Positions 6,820-14,208 of a DNA stretch of 14,208 nucleotides are shown here, one piece after another. Under the pieces are notes generated by a model that was given only the letters and a program-made list of their open reading frames with translations, was not told where the DNA came from and did no database searches. The translations under genes were made by a program, and so were the position numbers. Each line of letters starts with the position of its first letter. Within the stretch, counting starts at the first letter, position 1. Source of the stretch: a bacterium (lineage in GTDB: Bacteria > Latescibacterota > UBA2968 > GCA-2709665); NCBI GenBank assembly GCA_027619145.1, contig JAQCGA010000033.1, forward strand, positions 1 to 14,208, given 5' to 3'.

Positions 6820-7929
6820 ATGAGCGATCATCTGCAAGTACTGGAGATTTCTGGAACGCCAGAACAACGTGGTCGTGTACATGGAGAGGCGTTCCGGGGG
6901 TTGATCCGAGAGCTGCTTCCAGCGTATTTTGATTATATGGACTGTACGAGTCGGGCGCACGGAGTGATGCCGCTGACAAAGGAGCGGGCGCTGGCGATTA
7001 CACGTACGTATCTGGCTCCGACAAAGGAATACGCACCGGATTTAATGGCGGAGGTCCAGGGGATTGCCGAGGGTGCCGATGTGGTATTTGACGAGGTGAT
7101 GGCGCTGAATGCGTTCCTGGATCTGTTCGATTATATGTCCCCGGCTTTTATTGAGGCGGGCTGTACTACGATGATGATTCCCGGCGGGCCGGATGGGTCC
7201 GGGGCGGTGATTGGGCAGAATTACGATTTGCCGGAGATTTTTGCAGAACCGGCGGTGTTGCTTACGTTGAGCGAGGCGGAGAGACCGGGTGCTGTGATGT
7301 ACACAACGGCAGGTATGTTGGGGTGTGTAGGGCTGAACACGGCTGGTATTGGCGTGGTGATCAACAATCTGGTTCCAGCAGATGCAGGTCCTGGGGTACC
7401 TTACACGTTCGTGATCCGGAAGATTCTGGAAGCAGAGCAGATTGGAGATGCAATTGACGCCGTGGTGGGCACCCGGAGGTCTTCGGGAATGAATTACGTT
7501 TTATGCGATGGCCACGGAGAAATTTACGGTTTGGAGACGTCGGCGGCGGACTTTGAGGTGTTGTGTCCGTTCGATGGACCGATGGCACATTCGAACCATT
7601 ATCTGGCAGAGCGGCTTAAACCTCTGGAGCGCCGGGGGTGGAACCAGCGTGGGCAGAGTATTGTGCGATGGGGACGAGCCACGCGGCTGTTGAAGCGGGC
7701 AAAAGACCCTGATGCGAATCTGATGAAAGAGGCGCTGTGCGACCACGTGAATAACCCGATTGCGATTTGCAGGCATAGCGAACTGCACTGCGGGGAGGCC
7801 TGCGGGCAGACGATTTGTGGCGTGGTGCTGGAACCTTCGGAAAACCGGGCATCTTTTGTTCGCGGCCCCAGTTGTGAACATACCTGGGCAGAATACAGTC
7901 TCCTGGGCATGACTGCGGCAGCCCACTAA
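6820..7929 (+). CDS. C45 family self-processing acyltransferase/amidohydrolase (acyl-CoA:6-APA acyltransferase-like)
   Basis: This 369-residue protein belongs to the Ntn-hydrolase family named after fungal isopenicillin N acyltransferase. In that family an inactive precursor cuts itself before a Cys, which then becomes the N-terminal nucleophile for amide cleavage or acyl transfer. The cleavage site is visible as A113-G114-C115-T116-T117, matching the fungal Gly-Cys-Thr-Thr. Processing would give a chain of 114 and one of 255 residues. The downstream GQNYDLP (132-138) and the GLNTAGIGVVINNL region also match. There is no signal peptide. Bacterial members often act on N-acyl amides or peptide bonds, and true penicillin acylation is not implied. 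AAAGGGAA at 6808-6815 serves the chosen ATG. The M55 peptidase gene follows 24 bases downstream, so the two are probably expressed together. Confidence 0.9.
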   Translation: MSDHLQVLEISGTPEQRGRVHGEAFRGLIRELLPAYFDYMDCTSRAHGVMPLTKERALAITRTYLAPTKEYAPDLMAEVQGIAEGADVVFDEVMALNAFLDLFDYMSPAFIEAGCTTMMIPGGPDGSGAVIGQNYDLPEIFAEPAVLLTLSEAERPGAVMYTTAGMLGCVGLNTAGIGVVINNLVPADAGPGVPYTFVIRKILEAEQIGDAIDAVVGTRRSSGMNYVLCDGHGEIYGLETSAADFEVLCPFDGPMAHSNHYLAERLKPLERRGWNQRGQSIVRWGRATRLLKRAKDPDANLMKEALCDHVNNPIAICRHSELHCGEACGQTICGVVLEPSENRASFVRGPSCEHTWAEYSLLGMTAAAH

Positions 7930-7953
7930 AAACAGAAGAATCGGAGGGTGGGT

Positions 7954-8790
7954 ATGAGCTCGGTAAAAGCGGTTTATATGATGACGGATATGGAAGGTGT
8001 GGCCGGGGTGGATGATTGGGACCCCCGCCATTTTGAATATGCTACCGAAGCGAAAGGTGTGTACGACCGGTCCGAGGTACAGCGGTTGCTCACGGGCGAG
8101 GTGAATGCTGCTGCGGAAGGGTTGTTCGAGGCCGGTGTGGAAGAGGTTCTGATCAACGACGCACACGGAGCTGGCCGCACGATTCTTCCTGAAGAACTGA
8201 TTCCGGGCGTTCGGATTGCACGAGGTAAAAACAGGCCGAGCTGGCTGTTGGGTGTTGGGCGTCGGTTCGATGCGCTGGTGCAGGTGGGGATGCATGCGAT
8301 GGGTGGCACGCCGAATGCCTGCCTCGCACATACCATGAGCCGAGGCGTGGTTTATCGGGTGAATGGGCGAGAGATCGGAGAGATGGGCATGGCGGCGTGC
8401 CTGGCGGGCCAACTGGGCATTCCCTGGGTGTTTACGTCGGGAGATCTGCACGCTTGCAGAGAGTCCGAGGCCTGGGTGCCGGGCATTGTGACGGCGCCGG
8501 TGAAAGAGGGGCTTTCGGATGTGTGTGCGATTCACCTTGCGCCGGTTGATGCGCGAAACCTGATCCGCGAGCGGGTGCAGGCGGCCGTTCAGATGGCCGG
8601 TGAGATTGAACCGCTGGACCTGCACGGGCCGGTGGTCATGGAGGTGGTTCGGGAAGAACCCTGGCCGGCGCAAGTCAAGCCGGGTGGGGAGCGTGTGGAT
8701 GCATTCACGCTCCGTTTCAGAGGGGATCATTTCTGGCAGGTGTTTCATCAATGTTTTTATGGCAAACCAGATTTCCCGTTGCCCGTTTAA
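7954..8790 (+). CDS. M55 family zinc D-aminopeptidase (DppA-like)
   Basis: This 278-residue cytoplasmic metallopeptidase resembles Bacillus DppA, a zinc enzyme that removes N-terminal D-amino acids from short peptides and assembles as a ring-shaped decamer. The zinc ligands expected for the family are all present: D12-x-E14 in MTDMEG, His71 in NDAHG, His104 in VGMHAMGG and Glu133 in IGEMG. The likely catalytic His116 lies in CLAHTMSR. Length and motif order agree with the family. I chose the ATG at 7954 because GGAGGG lies 6 bases upstream; a GTG at 7948 would leave no room for it. The C45 gene is 24 bases upstream and the histidine kinase 31 bases downstream. Together with C45 this suggests handling of D-amino-acid peptides or amides, perhaps from peptidoglycan or secondary metabolites. 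Confidence 0.93.
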   Translation: MSSVKAVYMMTDMEGVAGVDDWDPRHFEYATEAKGVYDRSEVQRLLTGEVNAAAEGLFEAGVEEVLINDAHGAGRTILPEELIPGVRIARGKNRPSWLLGVGRRFDALVQVGMHAMGGTPNACLAHTMSRGVVYRVNGREIGEMGMAACLAGQLGIPWVFTSGDLHACRESEAWVPGIVTAPVKEGLSDVCAIHLAPVDARNLIRERVQAAVQMAGEIEPLDLHGPVVMEVVREEPWPAQVKPGGERVDAFTLRFRGDHFWQVFHQCFYGKPDFPLPV

Positions 8791-8821
8791 ACAGGCTCCA
8801 GGCACACAAAACGAGACGGCA

Positions 8822-10873
8822 ATGAATGATCAAATAAAAATGACCAAAGCCGAGCTTCTGGTTGAGGTGGCGGCACTGAGGGAGCGGGAAACCGCGCTTG
8901 AGGGGCAGGTCCACAGGCTGGAAGCGATCCATGCGGCCATCAAAGGGTTGAATGAGGTGATGGACTTGGAGGCCGTTGAGCCCATTCTAAAGGAATACCT
9001 CAAGGACCATGTGTCGTTTGACCGATTCAGCGTTGCGCTGGTTGTGGACGAGCGGCATTTTGAACATTTGGGCACAGGCGAAGTGGTTGTGGCACCGGGG
9101 CTGATTGGGGATGCCGGATCTGCAACGGATTGGGTCATAAAAAACAAAAGATCGCTGATTCGGCAGGATATTCTGGTCGATACACGATTCCGCGTCAGCG
9201 AGCGTACTCGTGCGACAGGGATTCGTTCGGATATTCTTCTGCCGCTGATTTCCAGAAATGAAGTGATTGGCACGCTGAGCCTGGCCAGCAACAAAGTGGG
9301 CGTTTACAGTGAGAAGGATCAGCTTTTGTTGGAGCCGCTGGCAGACCAGGTTGCTGTGATCGCAGATCGGGCGCGGCTCTACCGGGATCTGAGAGCAGCC
9401 TACCGGGATTTGAAATTGATTTATGACCGGGTATCCGACCTGATTGTGTTATTTAAAGTTGAGAAAGATGGAACCTGCCGCTACGCTTCGGTGAACCAGG
9501 CTTGCTTACAGGCTGTGGATCTTCCTGAAAATGAGATTATTGGCAAGCGGGTAGAGGATGTGCTGCCTTTGGCAACGGCGCAATTTGTGGGAGGGAAACA
9601 CCGGGAAGCGATTCAGAAAGGTACGCAGATCCACTATGAAGGACACGCGGATCTGCCGGGCGGGTACGTTCGATTCCATACGACGATTACTCCCATTCTG
9701 GATAAAGATGGGGTATGTACATTTTTGCTGGGTGTTATCCATAATCTGGCCGAACGTGAGCAGGCCGAGCAGGAAATTATCCGTCTGGAGCGGTTGCACG
9801 CCCTTGAAGAAATGGCGCGTGGTGTTGCACACAATTTTAACAATATCCTGGTGGGTGTGCTGGGGTATGCGCAGTTGATTGAAATGCAGAGCCGAGATGC
9901 GCAGGCGGTGGAGAACGCAAAACAGATCGTAGAGAGTGCGCTACGAGCAAAGGATCTGGTTCAGCGCCTGAACCTTTCTGTGGGGCGGGGCGGAGACAGC
10001 CCGCCGCAGCAGGTGAATGGATTGGAGCAGTTGGTGCGGGAGGCCATTGAGGCTACCAGCCCCCGGTGGAAAGATGAGGCAGAAGCCCGTGGAATTGTTA
10101 TTGAGATGGATGCGGTTTTGCAGGATGTACCGGCAATACGGGCAGATCGGATGGGGCTCCACCATGTTCTGGTACACTTGATTTCAAACGCTGTAGATGC
10201 GTTGCCAGAAGGAGGTCGCATTACGGTTGCCACGCGGCCCAATCTTGAATATGTGGAGCTGGATGTTGCGGATAACGGTGTTGGAATGACCGAAGAGACG
10301 CAGAAGCGGATTTATGATCCTTTTTTTACTACCAAGCAGGATGTGGGCAGTGGGTTGGGGCTCTCGATGGCGTACCGGACGATTATGGAATGGGGTGGCC
10401 AAATTGAACTGGAAAGCGCGCCAGGCAAAGGAAGTCGGTTTAAGGTGTTGCTTCCAGTTTGGAATCCCAGCATGGGAGAAGAATCTTCTGGAGAGAGCGT
10501 TGGGGATCTGTCGGCGCTGGGCCGGGTGATGGTGGTGGACGATGAATGGACCATCCGACAGGTACTGGTAAAGGCTTTGCGCGGTTACCCGATGGATACC
10601 TATACAAATGGCAAGCGGGCGGTTGAGAAGTTCCGGACCGGTGTGTATGCAGTGGCCCTGATTGACCTGGGAATTCCTGGTCTTCCGGGTGACGAGGTGG
10701 CGCGCCAAATTAAGGCTGCCGATCCGGAAGTGGTGACGGTGTTGATTACTGGGTGGGAGATTATGGAAGGAGATCCGCGCCTGGAGCCATTTGACCATCA
10801 TGTCCAGAAGCCGTTTGGGCTGGCCGAGATCCAGCGTCTGGTGGCCCGAGCCATGGAGAAGTCAAAGGTTTGA
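8822..10873 (+). CDS. Soluble hybrid sensor histidine kinase (coiled coil-GAF-PAS-HisKA-HATPase-REC)
   Basis: This 683-residue signalling protein has no predicted membrane segment, so it should sense a cytoplasmic cue. In order: a short coiled coil (about 8-50); a GAF domain (about 45-185); a PAS domain (about 200-315); a HisKA helix with phosphoacceptor His337 in GVAHNFNN; an HATPase domain with N-box HLISNAVDA (452-460, Asn456), G1 box DNGVGM (484-489), FFTTK (501-505) and G2 GSGLGLSM (509-516); and a C-terminal receiver with Asp573/Asp574, phosphoacceptor Asp615 and Lys663 (QKPF). All catalytic residues are intact. The kinase core looks NtrB-like. No DNA-binding response regulator lies nearby, so the output partner is elsewhere. 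The ATG at 8822 is chosen because the coiled coil begins there; its Shine-Dalgarno (GAGACGG) is weak. The frame is open further upstream but overlaps the M55 gene. Confidence 0.93.
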   Translation: MNDQIKMTKAELLVEVAALRERETALEGQVHRLEAIHAAIKGLNEVMDLEAVEPILKEYLKDHVSFDRFSVALVVDERHFEHLGTGEVVVAPGLIGDAGSATDWVIKNKRSLIRQDILVDTRFRVSERTRATGIRSDILLPLISRNEVIGTLSLASNKVGVYSEKDQLLLEPLADQVAVIADRARLYRDLRAAYRDLKLIYDRVSDLIVLFKVEKDGTCRYASVNQACLQAVDLPENEIIGKRVEDVLPLATAQFVGGKHREAIQKGTQIHYEGHADLPGGYVRFHTTITPILDKDGVCTFLLGVIHNLAEREQAEQEIIRLERLHALEEMARGVAHNFNNILVGVLGYAQLIEMQSRDAQAVENAKQIVESALRAKDLVQRLNLSVGRGGDSPPQQVNGLEQLVREAIEATSPRWKDEAEARGIVIEMDAVLQDVPAIRADRMGLHHVLVHLISNAVDALPEGGRITVATRPNLEYVELDVADNGVGMTEETQKRIYDPFFTTKQDVGSGLGLSMAYRTIMEWGGQIELESAPGKGSRFKVLLPVWNPSMGEESSGESVGDLSALGRVMVVDDEWTIRQVLVKALRGYPMDTYTNGKRAVEKFRTGVYAVALIDLGIPGLPGDEVARQIKAADPEVVTVLITGWEIMEGDPRLEPFDHHVQKPFGLAEIQRLVARAMEKSKV

Positions 10874-10937
10874 GAAGGCGGAGTTCGCTTTAAATTTCAA
10901 GATTATTTTTTATAGAGGTTTCGAACTGAGGAACAGC

Positions 10938-12527
10938 ATGGGTGCGAAAGATCGGGTTGTTATTGGGGTGGATGTAGGTACGGGCAGCGTGCGTGCTGGG
11001 GTATTTACACTGGATGGCCGGATGCTGGCGTCGTCGTCTTTGCCCATTCTGGAGTCTCATCCGAAGCCTGATTTCTACGAACAGTCTTCTCAAAATATCT
11101 GGCAGGAAACGGGCCGCGTGGTCCGGCAGGCAGTATCGGAATCGGGTGTTGCTTCGGATGCCGTGGTTGGGATCAGCTTTGATGCGACCTGTTCGCTCGT
11201 GGTGCTGGATCAAAAAGATCGGCCGCTTACTGTTTCGGAATCCGGCGATGCGGATTGGAATGTGATTGTATGGCGAGATCACCGGGCCATAAATCAAGTC
11301 AATGGGATCAATGCTGGTGGCTACGACGTGTTGAAGTATGTAGGGGGGGTGATGTCTCCGGAGCAGGAACCCCCCAAGCTGCTCTGGATCAAAGAACACC
11401 TGCCGGATACATGGAAGCGAGCGGGTAAGTTCTTCGATCTGGCGGATTTTATGGTGTATCAATGCACCGGAAAAGATGTGCGGAGTTTGTGTACGAATGT
11501 TTGTAAGTGGACGTACCTGGGGCACGAGTCTCGCTGGGACCGGGAGTTTTTCGAGGCTGTTGGGCTGGGGGACTTATTTGAGGGCGGGAAGGTTACGGAT
11601 GACGTGGCACCCATGGGTACGCCGGTTGGGACGTTAACGGGAGAAGCCGCGCAGCATCTGGGGCTTTCTTCAAAGATAACGGTGGGCGTAGGGATTATTG
11701 ATGCGCACGCGGGCGGTATTGGTGTGGGTGTGGACGCTGCTTCCCTGGCATTGATTGGTGGGACGTCTTCTTGCCATATGGCGGTGTCAAAGGAGGCGCG
11801 TTTTGTGGGTGGCGTGTGGGGGCCGTATCATAGCGCGATGATTCCGGACCTGTGGCTGAACGAGGGTGGGCAAAGTGCCACCGGTGCCCTCCTGGACCAT
11901 ACGATTGAGCGCTTCGGCCTGATCAAGGAGGGCGAGCGGTATTGGCATGTGCTTACCGGAAAAGATATGCATACGGTATATGCGGAGCTGAACGAGCACA
12001 TTCGTAGCCTGGGCGTGGGGCCGGAATGGACGGAACGGATTCACATTTTGCCGGACCACCATGGCAACCGTTCGCCGAATGCGGACCCCAATGCACGCGG
12101 AATTGTGGATGGTTTGACGCTGGATCTGTCGTATGAGACGCTGGCGAAGATGTATTATGCCACGATCCAGGCGGTGGCTTACGGGACGCGGCATATTGTG
12201 GATGAACTGGAGGCTGAGGGGTATTGCATTCAGCAGATCAAGGCCTGCGGGGGTGGTACGAAGAATGCGCTGTGGATTCAGGAGCATGCCGATGCACTTC
12301 AACGTCCTGTTTTGTTGCCGAAGGAACCAGAGGCCGTGTTGTTGGGTTCGGCGATCCTGGGTGCGGTAGCGGCTGGTGTGTTTATGTCTATTCCCGAAGC
12401 GATGGAGGCGATGTGCCACGCTGGCGAAGTTGTAGAGCCCCGGGTGGAGACGAAGGAATACCACGGCTGGAAGTATGAACAACAGCGGGCAATGTACGGG
12501 CAGCAGGTGGCGCGGAGGAGAACATAA
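10938..12527 (+). CDS. FGGY-family pentulose kinase, D-ribulokinase type
   Basis: This 529-residue cytoplasmic kinase most resembles the eukaryotic and bacterial D-ribulokinase group (yeast YDR109C, human FGGY), which makes D-ribulose 5-phosphate from D-ribulose. Recognised segments are the phosphate loop D12-V-G-T-G-S-V-R19, GISFDATCSLVVLD (78-91), the WRDHRA motif at 112-117, the long YVGGVMSPEQEPPKLLW block (134-150), RSLCTNVCKWTY (182-193), catalytic base Asp255 in GIIDAHAGG, the adenosine motif GGTSS (274-278) and ACGGGTKN (436-443). GAGGA sits 5 bases before the ATG at 10938. The 64-base gap after the kinase/receiver gene has a weak hairpin (10875-10891) and a T-run (10906-10911), but not a convincing terminator. 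The next gene starts two bases after the stop. L-ribulose or another pentulose is a possible substrate. Confidence 0.92.
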   Translation: MGAKDRVVIGVDVGTGSVRAGVFTLDGRMLASSSLPILESHPKPDFYEQSSQNIWQETGRVVRQAVSESGVASDAVVGISFDATCSLVVLDQKDRPLTVSESGDADWNVIVWRDHRAINQVNGINAGGYDVLKYVGGVMSPEQEPPKLLWIKEHLPDTWKRAGKFFDLADFMVYQCTGKDVRSLCTNVCKWTYLGHESRWDREFFEAVGLGDLFEGGKVTDDVAPMGTPVGTLTGEAAQHLGLSSKITVGVGIIDAHAGGIGVGVDAASLALIGGTSSCHMAVSKEARFVGGVWGPYHSAMIPDLWLNEGGQSATGALLDHTIERFGLIKEGERYWHVLTGKDMHTVYAELNEHIRSLGVGPEWTERIHILPDHHGNRSPNADPNARGIVDGLTLDLSYETLAKMYYATIQAVAYGTRHIVDELEAEGYCIQQIKACGGGTKNALWIQEHADALQRPVLLPKEPEAVLLGSAILGAVAAGVFMSIPEAMEAMCHAGEVVEPRVETKEYHGWKYEQQRAMYGQQVARRRT

Positions 12528-12529
12528 GG

Positions 12530-14208
12530 ATGGGTTTGAGACATAAAGTGCTCTCTAAGACCGGGTCCACGCGGGGCACTGCGTATACGATGAGCAATAA
12601 GGTGCTCACGCATGAGGGCAAGACGCACGTTGTATGGCTGGATCAAATTCGGAATATTTACGTGCGTACGTTTCATCATCAGGCGCGGCGGTGGAGCAAG
12701 CCGGTGTTTGTGGGGGAGGGAGATGATAACCACGCAGGTGCCGCGCTGGCAATGGATTCTGAGGGGTTCCTGCACCTGGTTTTTGGGCCGCACCACAATC
12801 CTATTCAGCATGCGATTAGTGCGCGGCCAAATACGTCAACATCGTGGGTGATGCAGCCGGTGCTTGGAGGGTCTGCGGCGACGTACCCAAGTCTGGTGTG
12901 CGATGCGGAAGATACGCTGCATGTGTGCTATCGGGGTGCGTTTGCAGACGAACGGCCCCGTTCTTTGATGTACCAGCGCAGGCCGAAAGGCGGAGCGTGG
13001 AGCGATCCGGTGCAACTGGTGAACCCGGAGGGACCGCTGGCCTATACGCAGTTTGAGAACGCGCTTTATGTGGGGAAAGACGGAACGCTGTTTCTGAGTT
13101 ACCACATTGTGCGGGCCTGGGAGGCCGACCACAAGGAGATTTGTGGACGGGGGTTCGGGGTGATGATGTCGCGGGATGGGGGTATGGGCTGGCAGACAGT
13201 AGATGGGGAGGCGCTTTTTTTGCCCACGACGCCGGATTCTCCGTGTGTGATTGAGTTTGACGAAAATCTGGATGTGCGTATGGGGAACATTGTGTGCGAC
13301 GGTTCGGGACATCCATTTTTTTCGTTGAACCGGCGGGAGGGGGATTTCTGGCAGACACTTTTGTACCGACGACGAAGAAACCAGTGGGAAGCTGTACCTT
13401 TGTTTCCGGAGGTAGAGCGGGTTTTCGGTGACTGCGAGATGTCGGATGTGTGTGCGCTGAGTATTTCTGAGGATGGTGTGCTGTATGCGGCCGGGGTGGT
13501 TTGTCCACGTGGTGGTGGATGGGCGGCCTCGGGGAACGAGGTTGTGCTGTTTACCTCGCATGACAGCGGCGATACATTTTCTACATATGCGATTTCTAAA
13601 GAAGATCCGAGGGCATCGAACTGGTTGCCTTCTGTTGAACGATGCACGGGTCACAATCGGGTGGATGTGCCAGGGTTGGTTTATACGCATGGGGAGAAAG
13701 GGGAGGGGTGCAGCCCGGATGTGGATACAGAGATTTGTTTTGTATCTCTGGAGCAGGTTGCGCGGGATGAAGCCGCAGAGGTTACGCGGGCGGTTGCCGG
13801 TGTGGAGCATTTGAGTGGGCTAGCGTTTACAGAAGAACAGCGTAAAAAGATCCGTCGCCGTGTGGAGGGATACCGAGCCAATTACCAGGCGTTGCGCGAC
13901 GTGGAGGTTGGGTACGATGTGGAGCCGCCCACGGTGTTCTTGCCGGGGGTTGCGCCAGGCGGTGAGGCTACATCGTTTCGATTGTGTGATGGAGGATCCG
14001 TTGACCGGCCGACATCTGACGAAGAACTGGCATTTCTCCCGGTTTCTAAGCTTGCGCGTTTGATCGAATCCCGGGCGGTTTCACCGGTGGAGCTGGCGCG
14101 GTTGTACCTGGACCGGCTTCACGCGTACGGTCCAGGGCTTCATTGCGTGGTTACGGTAACAGAGGATCTTGCGCTGAAGCAGGCAAAGGTGGCCGAGGCA
14201 GAGATTTT
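12530..14208 (+). CDS. BNR-repeat propeller protein fused in frame to an amidase-signature domain (3' end outside window)
   Basis: One uninterrupted frame of 559 codons runs from the ATG at 12530 to the right edge, with no stop by hand translation. Residues 1 to about 405 look like a BNR_4-type beta propeller: TAYTMSNKVLTHEGKTHVVW near the start, GDDNHAGAALAMD (64-76), a FGPHHNPIQHAIS block (85-97), and two Asp boxes, SRDGGMGW (214-221) and SHDSGDTF (333-340). Such propellers occur in sialidase-like proteins and are related to PL24/PL25 ulvan lyases. From about 410 the sequence changes to an amidase N-terminus: a helical GLAFTEEQRKKI..YRANYQALRDVE segment (420-449), then FLPVSKLARLIESRAVSPVELARLYLDRL (502-530), the usual start of amidase-signature enzymes. 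The Ser-Ser-Lys catalytic residues would lie beyond the edge. No signal peptide is seen. GGAGGAG (12514-12520) serves the start, and the upstream kinase stop is two bases away. Confidence 0.8.
   Translation, partial: MGLRHKVLSKTGSTRGTAYTMSNKVLTHEGKTHVVWLDQIRNIYVRTFHHQARRWSKPVFVGEGDDNHAGAALAMDSEGFLHLVFGPHHNPIQHAISARPNTSTSWVMQPVLGGSAATYPSLVCDAEDTLHVCYRGAFADERPRSLMYQRRPKGGAWSDPVQLVNPEGPLAYTQFENALYVGKDGTLFLSYHIVRAWEADHKEICGRGFGVMMSRDGGMGWQTVDGEALFLPTTPDSPCVIEFDENLDVRMGNIVCDGSGHPFFSLNRREGDFWQTLLYRRRRNQWEAVPLFPEVERVFGDCEMSDVCALSISEDGVLYAAGVVCPRGGGWAASGNEVVLFTSHDSGDTFSTYAISKEDPRASNWLPSVERCTGHNRVDVPGLVYTHGEKGEGCSPDVDTEICFVSLEQVARDEAAEVTRAVAGVEHLSGLAFTEEQRKKIRRRVEGYRANYQALRDVEVGYDVEPPTVFLPGVAPGGEATSFRLCDGGSVDRPTSDEELAFLPVSKLARLIESRAVSPVELARLYLDRLHAYGPGLHCVVTVTEDLALKQAKVAEAEI

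Noticed and set aside
7501..8805. A 434-codon open frame on the minus strand across the C45 and M55 genes
   Set aside because: It lies opposite two well-recognised genes, crosses their boundary, and its translation is rich in His, Arg and Pro with no familiar motif. It is a by-product of codon bias.
8600..8821. Upstream extension of the histidine kinase frame inside the M55 gene
   Set aside because: It overlaps conserved M55 coding sequence in another frame and adds no domain. The coiled coil begins at the ATG at 8822.
10870..10911. Possible promoter (TTGAGA with a TAAATT box 15 bases on) or terminator before the D-ribulokinase gene
   Set aside because: The spacer is too short for a good promoter, and the hairpin at 10875-10891 is separated from the T-run by 14 bases, so neither reading is convincing.
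12836..13810. A 324-codon minus-strand open frame under the BNR part of the fusion gene
   Set aside because: The plus-strand frame has Asp boxes and family signatures, while this one has a low-complexity His/Arg/Pro composition and no ribosome binding site I could find.

Overview
The window is about 14.2 kb of bacterial DNA, protein-dense and moderately GC-rich (roughly 55-57% in the rows I counted). It holds no rRNA, tRNA, CRISPR array, transposase or phage gene that I can see. The mix of genes (a sulfatase-fold hydrolase, a Gfo/Idh/MocA oxidoreductase, a xylose-isomerase-like TIM barrel, C45 and M55 peptidases, a BNR propeller) recalls sugar- and sulfate-ester-scavenging heterotrophs such as Poribacteria, Latescibacterota or Planctomycetota. 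That placement is an impression from gene content only and is weak.

Layout. (1) Positions 1-1899, plus strand: the end of an osmoprotectant ABC transporter operon of the ProVWX/OpuA type, namely the ATPase C-terminus, the permease and a lipoprotein-type binding protein. (2) Positions 2021-2059: a strong hairpin terminator between convergent genes, followed by a class I mannose-6-phosphate isomerase gene (manA) on the minus strand. manA has a near-consensus sigma70 promoter, and two 16-bp direct repeats overlap or flank its -35 box. (3) From 3245 to the right edge every gene is on the plus strand: a TIM-barrel sugar isomerase broken by a 9-G run, a Gfo/Idh/MocA dehydrogenase, a sulfatase-fold hydrolase without the formylglycine motif, a C45 self-processing acyltransferase/amidohydrolase, an M55 D-aminopeptidase, a soluble hybrid histidine kinase, a D-ribulokinase-type FGGY kinase, and a large open-ended gene joining a BNR propeller to an amidase-signature domain.

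How the genes may work together (inference). The plus-strand block combines hydrolysis of esters and amides (sulfatase fold, C45, M55, amidase), sugar redox and isomerisation (Gfo/Idh/MocA, TIM barrel), pentulose phosphorylation (D-ribulokinase) and a cytoplasmic sensor kinase. This would suit uptake and dismantling of a substituted, amide-bearing carbohydrate or glycopeptide. No transporter for such a substrate lies in the window, so the substrate is unknown.

The most notable points are the in-frame BNR-amidase fusion, the sulfatase-fold protein with Thr in place of the catalytic Cys/Ser and a lysine-rich tail, the G-tract frameshift in the isomerase gene, the repeats at the manA promoter, and a reversal of G/C strand bias at the opu/manA junction. 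No stretch longer than 300 bases lacks a gene.
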